Source: Plectrocnemia conspersa (taxonomy: Eukaryota; Arthropoda; Insecta; Trichoptera; Polycentropodidae). Taken from it: a stretch of DNA of 64,000 nucleotides. Shown here piece by piece: positions 58,261-64,000 of the stretch. Position 1 is the stretch's first letter. Every line of letters begins with the position of its first letter. The stretch is from NCBI GenBank assembly GCA_009617715.1, contig VTFK01000137.1:1-64000 (forward strand), given 5' to 3'. Position numbers and translations under genes: made by a program. The notes beneath the pieces were generated by a model. It saw nothing but the letters and a program-made list of their open reading frames with translations, was not told the origin of the DNA and did not search any database.

Positions 58261-61200
58261 TAAATTAACAATTACTATAAATATTTAAGTCGTGTAGCGA
58301 ATTTTTTTCATTTTTTAAGTAATGACTATTTATTTTAAAATAATAATATTCTAGATCAACGAAAAAAGAGGAAATTTTGAAGAATTGGTAAACCCTTTTT
58401 TTTCATGGAATGTGGATGCTTTTTGGTGCTAATTCTAATTCTAGTAAATCTGAAGCTTAATATACGTATATATTCCATGTTTGGAGAATACATTAATTTG
58501 CAATTTATGCTTCAATTAGTGTGTTCGGTAAATATCGTTTGCCCTAACGCCAATACATAAATAGTAAACAGCCCCGCAAAATGTATTCAGGATTAGGACT
58601 TCAATGATATATTTTGTAGAAAATATATTGTGTGTTGTTTTGGATTTTTACTAATGACGAGATTTAGAATTGTTATCTGAAAGTCAAATAAGGGAACAAC
58701 GCGCAATACTAGAAATCAACAACGTGAAAGTCATACGCTAATTTAATTTCAAGATATGCGAAAATATTTTTTTGTATTAAAATAGGTTTTACCCAGTTAA
58801 ATGTAATAAGAACATTTTTTCTATTAATTTAATTAAAAAAACCGTCATAATTGAAAACATATTTGTATAGCATTTTAAAATTATATTTAATGCAAATGAT
58901 TTCTATAGAAAAAAATAATAAAATAAAGAGTAAGACATCAATTACCAAATCAAAAAAAATATAAAAATATTGCGAGCCTCTGACTTGATATAAAAAAATC
59001 CCAAAAAAGTTTAATAATATATTTTAAGGTTTTTATCCCTAAGGGGTGTGACTTCGCAGCCAGAAAGAGGACAGAAACTCGTAATAATTAATTTTTATAC
59101 TATATATATTGCAACAAAGTATTGTGGGCAAATAATATTTTTCTCCAGAAGCGGTAGTGGAAAGCTGGCGGAGGGATGGTGTCCAGTGGATTGTCCTCTG
59201 AGGTCTTGTAGTCGCTGTGTGTCGTAGTCTGGCAATGTTTCTCTCTCGTCGTCTGTCGTCTCTGACCATCTGTCATCCACCGTCTGCCCTTCACCCACTG
59301 AAGACTTGCCTTAAGTATCATAGGTATGGAAAATTCTCTGGCAAATCATAATCATGCAGCAACCATTCAACTAATTGTTGCACTCGTTTATTCGACCAAC
59401 GAAATATGTTCACGCCTCCAAGAAGTGACATTTGCTTTTTTTTTAATTGTGCAAAGGGTTAAATATGCCTAACCAGTGCTTTTTTTCGTCCGATGGTGTG
59501 TTGTTTCCGCAACCGTTACGCAACAAAGATATGTTTTCTCTGCATCTGAGGGCAATTACGGCATGTTATTTACTTGTTTTCTTTTTTTCCTTTGAACATA
59601 ACGAGAGCTATTGTGGTGGTCCGTTCAGTTACAGTCTTTTGTCACGTTCATCCTTATAATTACCGTGGTTATGGTGATTTAGAGTTTCAAGAAGAACCCC
59701 CAAAACAAAAAAAAATGTTAAATAAATTAAAGCAATACTTTTTTTTAAAAAATGGGTTCGTTTTAACGGGGAAATATTTTAAGATATATTCCCATGTGCA
59801 TTTAAATACATATTTAGTTCCATAAAACGAATTGTTCGTGCATTAAAATAATAAAAAAATGTTCATTTTTAATATGTTAATGCACAAATCATTCGTTTTA
59901 GTGCACACTACAAATACAATATTGTTCAATCTAATATATGTGGATGAAAATGTATTAGTCTTTTATCGGTTTCTTGATAGGCTAATTTCTTGTTTAATAA
60001 CTTTATTTAATGTGTCAAATATTTGCTATGCGTCGACTTGGTTGCCACACTATTTTCAAGTTTTATCACATAGACTTGGATGAAAGCACTGAAGCTACTA
60101 GTAGACGACGATGCAAAAATAACATGTAGCAAACGTGCATTGACCATGAGAAAAGGACTTGAAAGTGCAATAAATCAAAATGTTATAAATCTACGACTTG
60201 CCGACAAGTGCAGAGAATCAGTATTCCCATATGCATTAATAACCGCCGTTAGGTTCATTTAAAGATACAAAAAATTTATTCCATTAATATGTACAGCCAG
60301 TGGATTGCGCTATTCCATTATAGCGTTGCTAAATCTCCACATGTTCAAATGTTTTGTAAGAAAATAACAAATATCACATATTGTGATCGACTATGAATGA
60401 ACTTTTGAATTTGATTCACTTTGAAATACTGTTTGAACATATCTACGTAAGCAGAGAAAATATGATATTTTGTCTCAGAACTTTGAAAATTTGCATTGTT
60501 TCTTTTTTTGGGAGTAAAATTAGAACAACAATTTCAGACCAGCATCTTGAAAATTATCTTTGTGTCACTAATACTTTTATTAAATCAGATATACATATGT
60601 ATAATGGACAGATGGAATGTTATCGAAAAAAACAGCGCCAGTGTTCACATTAAAAATGTTTTGTCAATATTTTTCTGTTTAAAAACTTATTAATAAATAA
60701 CGAAAAAGTAAGATTTCCGAAAAAAAAAATCGTTGTGAATAAGGCATCGAGTTTTGCTTCAAGTTACTAGAGAATGCCTTTATATGTACTTTATTATTAC
60801 ATAATTTCTTTACTGACTACAACGATACGAGAATAATAAATTTAAGCTGAGTTACGACACCTTGTTGAGTATCACTGGCTATGCAGTTATACCTGTGTCA
60901 GTAATGCGAACACGGTCGAGCGTAGTGGAGGCAGCCCAGCAACACGCCCACAAAAGGAAGCTAGTCGCTGTGATGACACCGTCTTCAACTTCATTCGTCG
61001 CAGAAGCACGTGCTAGAACTTGTTGAGCATTCCAAAATCCATCTCCAATATACGGCGAATCGACCAAACAAAGGTGTGTTAACAAAACAAAGAAAGTTCG
61101 GCGCTTACCCGTGCGGTTGGGTCACTTGGATAATCGCATAAATGCAATAGCAATGATTGCTGTCGATAATCGTTTTGTGAATTGTATCTTCGGATCGTGA

Positions 61201-62562
61201 ACGTTTCATTACGAAGTCAATACATGCGTTTATCGCTTCCTGTTGCTAAACGAATGTGTATATACAATAATATATAAATAAAAAAGTACTCACATACACG
61301 CTTTTGGGAGTGGTCCCTTTGAATATGTGTTGCGATGACGATGATTGTTTTTGTTCATTTATTTATATAAAATAATATTTGTTGATTGATGTGTAGCAAA
61401 CATATGATAAATATTATGTTTTTAAATTAAGGTTTATTATATTATTTAAAATTATTTATAAAATAATGAACAATAACAAATTCTAGACAAAGTGATTGAT
61501 GCTACTCATAGCCAATATATTAAGATATAAATTATTTATTATAATATTAATATTCGCTGAACGACGACGTTCGTTATTTGGGTGGTTCGCACACTTTATT
61601 ATTAATGGATTGCCTAGTCTTATAGTAGCATGCTAACAAATTAGTAGAAATAATATTAAATAATAAATTGCATATTTGCTAAATAGATTATTATTTAATA
61701 TTAGAAAACATCATTACAAAACATATCAATTTACATTTTGGTAAAAATTAACTTTTTAAATAAACACGGTTAAATTAGCAAGTGAAGAACACATTTATAA
61801 TACTTATAATTTTCGGGAAAAGCCAAATATATAATTTTCGGGAATATTGCTTTAAGCTACATAGTTAACATATACTTTATAGGATAACACGTGTTTATCA
61901 TCATGATTTCAAGTGGAGAAAAAAAATGTTGTTTTGTTTCATGAATCTGTGGAATAATTAGACGAGGCACGATTTTATTTATATTAAATCTTAATTTACC
62001 GAAAGTATATTATACAAATATTTGAGGTTATATCATACATGCCTTTCATAAAAATATCGATAGCTATTTAACATACAATTAAAATACTCATAAATAATAT
62101 TTTTGTAATATATTATAAAAATACAGTCTAAATATTTCGAAACTGTATTTTTCAGTTAGCATATTTTTTTCATAAATCCAACTTATGGCAAATCTATTTA
62201 TAAGCTTATGTACATTTATGTTACAAGTGAGAGAACAATTATTTCTTAATTAAAATAAAGTTTACTCACCGATAAATAAAATCTGCTTTGATAAACAAAT
62301 TGAAAACAATCATTAAAATGTCTTCACGCTTACACCACTTCACATTTTAAAACATTAACAACACGGATTTAGATCTAAATTTTCTACTGTCACCAATCGT
62401 TTGACACATACGAAAGGGGTGATACAACGTGTAATATTATTAAGTTTTGTTAAAGTGAACCATTCAATCTTAATAAATGAGAACGAAGATAATTTAAATG
62501 AGCAATAAATAATATAATTGTTCTATAAAACGATTTGTATGTGTATTACTGTTGAACAGGTT
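58261..62562. other. intergenic sequence with unrecognised short frames
   Basis: Short open frames at 59447-59825, 59859-60262 and 60393-60693 show no recognisable family. A GC-richer block at 60870-61085 stands out; it is listed separately. The rest is AT-rich. Confidence 0.4.
60879..61085 (-). CDS. unrecognised open frame, possible exon
   Basis: A 68-codon minus-strand frame in a GC-richer block. It reads MLTHLCLVDSPYIGDGFWNA at the start and has a hydrophobic stretch ITATSFLLWACCWAAS that could be membrane-associated. Near its end, CACAGGTATAAC resembles a splice donor at about 60893. I know no family that matches. It may be an exon or a remnant of a mobile element. Confidence 0.2.
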   Translation of the reverse strand: MLTHLCLVDSPYIGDGFWNAQQVLARASATNEVEDGVITATSFLLWACCWAASTTLDRVRITDTGITA

Positions 62563-62642
62563 AGGTGCGAGCGAGCGGTAGCGAGCGAGCATTGATCAGA
62601 ACCGTGAACACCTTATGAATAACTCTCTACAACGAATCGAAA
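62563..62642 (+). repeat. dispersed repeat family E, fragment
   Basis: TTAGGTGCGAGCGAGCGGTA followed by GTGAACACCTTATGAATAAC, then TCTCTACAACGAAT, matches the copies at 17440 and 41695. Confidence 0.6.
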
Positions 62643-62699
62643 AAATCTTATTTTAAATTTAAAATGATCAATAAATTTATGTGAATTATATGTATTGCC

Positions 62700-63235
62700 T
62701 GGCGATAAAATAGCGATCATTTGTAGGCTATAAATTGTTTAAGCGATCGATTGACGCAGCGTTAAACTGCTAGCGATTAATTGCTGGTGGTAAACTGCTA
62801 GCGGTGAATTGCGGGCGACAAATTTTTCGGACCCCTCGATCCAAACAGGCGCCTTTTGAAAACCAACGAACTTCTGAATGAAACAGAGAGCGATTGAATC
62901 TCTACCATCGTTGGAGCACCATCAGTAGGAACTGACAATATATTATTCAAAGGATTTTTTAAAAAAAAAACTTGTCCAATCTATGAAATAGTGATTTTTC
63001 TTTATGATCAGTTTCAAATTTATATCATATACAATAATTCTAAGCATTTTTTTGTTTCTTTTGTAAATCATGCATATGTTCTGTGATGTCTCATAAAATT
63101 GTATTTTTTACATCAAGAGCCATTTCATAGATTTTGTTTGCACTGTATTATTGCTTAAAGGAAATTTCTTGATAATATAAGACGCCAGCTTGTGTAGAAT
63201 AGTGCTTATTACCCTTTTATAGCTGGCAGATTATT
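62700..63235 (-). pseudogene. hAT transposase relic (central part), minus strand
   Basis: Read on the minus strand from about 63150, the sequence gives LSNNTVQTKSMKWLL and later NILSVPTDGAPTMVE, resembling the hAT catalytic region (TDGAPAM motif). Stops and shifts interrupt it. At 62700-62830 are short repeats (AAACTGCTAGCG twice, 27 bp apart), resembling hAT subterminal repeats. Ends are not defined. Confidence 0.55.
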
Positions 63236-64000
63236 TATTTATTAATAGTACGCGATATTCTCGAATTAGTAACTAGTAACGAAATATTATAATAAGTGCG
63301 CAACCATCGTTATTTTATTTGAATGTTGTTGAAAAGCGTTTTACCAATATCGTTTCTTTTCATTTTTAGTTTTTAAGTGCTTGAATATTAAATATATTAT
63401 CTTTTTCATCATCATAAACTTATAATAAATGTTCATGTAGTTTTGTAAGCTTCATTTGATAAAACTTTGTGGCAAATCAGACATTGCTGTCTACATTTTT
63501 TTAAAGTTTAGTCATGATATTATTTGCTAAAAAATACATTGCTCGTTAGCATTTTTCCGACATTGTAGTTTAATAAAAGCGGAGAAAGATGAGGGACAGG
63601 ATTTTTATTGGCTGATTGTTGTTGATATTAAAAAACAATTATTTTTTGTATGTATAAAATTTTCAAAAACATTGCAATAAAAAAATATGATAAATTTATT
63701 ATATGAATGAAAGTTTTCTTCTGCCTTTTCTTATTCACATTGACCGCTTCCCAATTGCATCTGAGGCTATTGCACCCCTTCCCCTTGGATCGCCTCGCGC
63801 CCCCCAGGGGGCGGTATCGCCCACTTATATTAATATTATTTTTAAAACGTGCTGGTAACCACTGATATTAATATTATTGCTAAAACGTTTATGTCGTATT
63901 TTAAAGTTATCTATTCACATATCATGAGTTCATCAGTTTATCACATATTAGCACAAGTATTCAAATATGAGAAATTGACTCAATACATAATGTTGTTTAC
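63236..64000. other. AT-rich end of window with a GC-rich transposon-like block
   Basis: Bases 63765-63830 (CGCGCCCCCCAGGGGGCGG) are strongly GC-rich, of the kind seen at some hAT ends. No gene or bounded element was found. Confidence 0.35.

Noticed and set aside
1..64000. CRISPR array or bacterial operons
   Set aside because: No evenly spaced identical repeats with spacers and no prokaryotic gene organisation; the window is plainly eukaryotic.

Overview
This is AT-rich animal nuclear DNA with spliced genes and long introns; no bacterial-type operon or ribosome-binding-site pattern is visible. The best taxonomic clue is a Su(var)3-9 histone methyltransferase gene nested in an intron of the eIF2-gamma gene, with a reading frame and splice phase that let the two share 5' exons. 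That arrangement is known from insects, so I read the window as an insect genome, probably holometabolous. I cannot fix the order or species.

Layout. Bases 1-23000 hold no convincing gene. They are AT-rich sequence full of decayed DNA transposons and MITEs: a pogo/Tigger-like element at 1449-3334, a 75-bp palindromic element at 3397-3471, hAT-type MITEs at 4852, 11528 and 14069, a piggyBac-type MITE at 8092, tRNA-like SINE fragments, and a deleted Tigger at 20460-21460. From 23054 to 31111 runs the 3' part of a plus-strand gene for a long disordered protein. I assign it tentatively to the CRACD/KIAA1211 actin-capping regulator family; its 3'UTR exon follows at 33156. Converging on it from the minus strand is the eIF2-gamma/Su(var)3-9 unit (34605-45134). 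I reconstructed nine eIF2-gamma exons that give an intact 467-residue protein, and a Su(var)3-9 isoform of 525 residues that shares the first 78 residues.

From 46654 to 47449 is a three-exon gene for proteasome assembly chaperone 1 (PSMG1). On the minus strand, 48543-53595, is Cullin-5 in four exons (776 residues), with a 9-nt first coding exon. Divergent from it is an intronless NUDT18-like Nudix hydrolase (54632-55642). The last 8 kb (56-64 kb) is again repeat-rich, with hAT transposase remains on both strands and no firm gene.

The genes are housekeeping or chromatin genes: translation initiation, H3K9 methylation, proteasome assembly, cullin-RING ubiquitin ligation and nucleotide-pool sanitation, plus a probable cytoskeletal regulator. 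Apart from eIF2-gamma/Su(var)3-9 they do not form a functional cluster. Exon boundaries were read by eye from GT/AG signals, phase continuity and protein similarity recalled from the families, with no alignment run.
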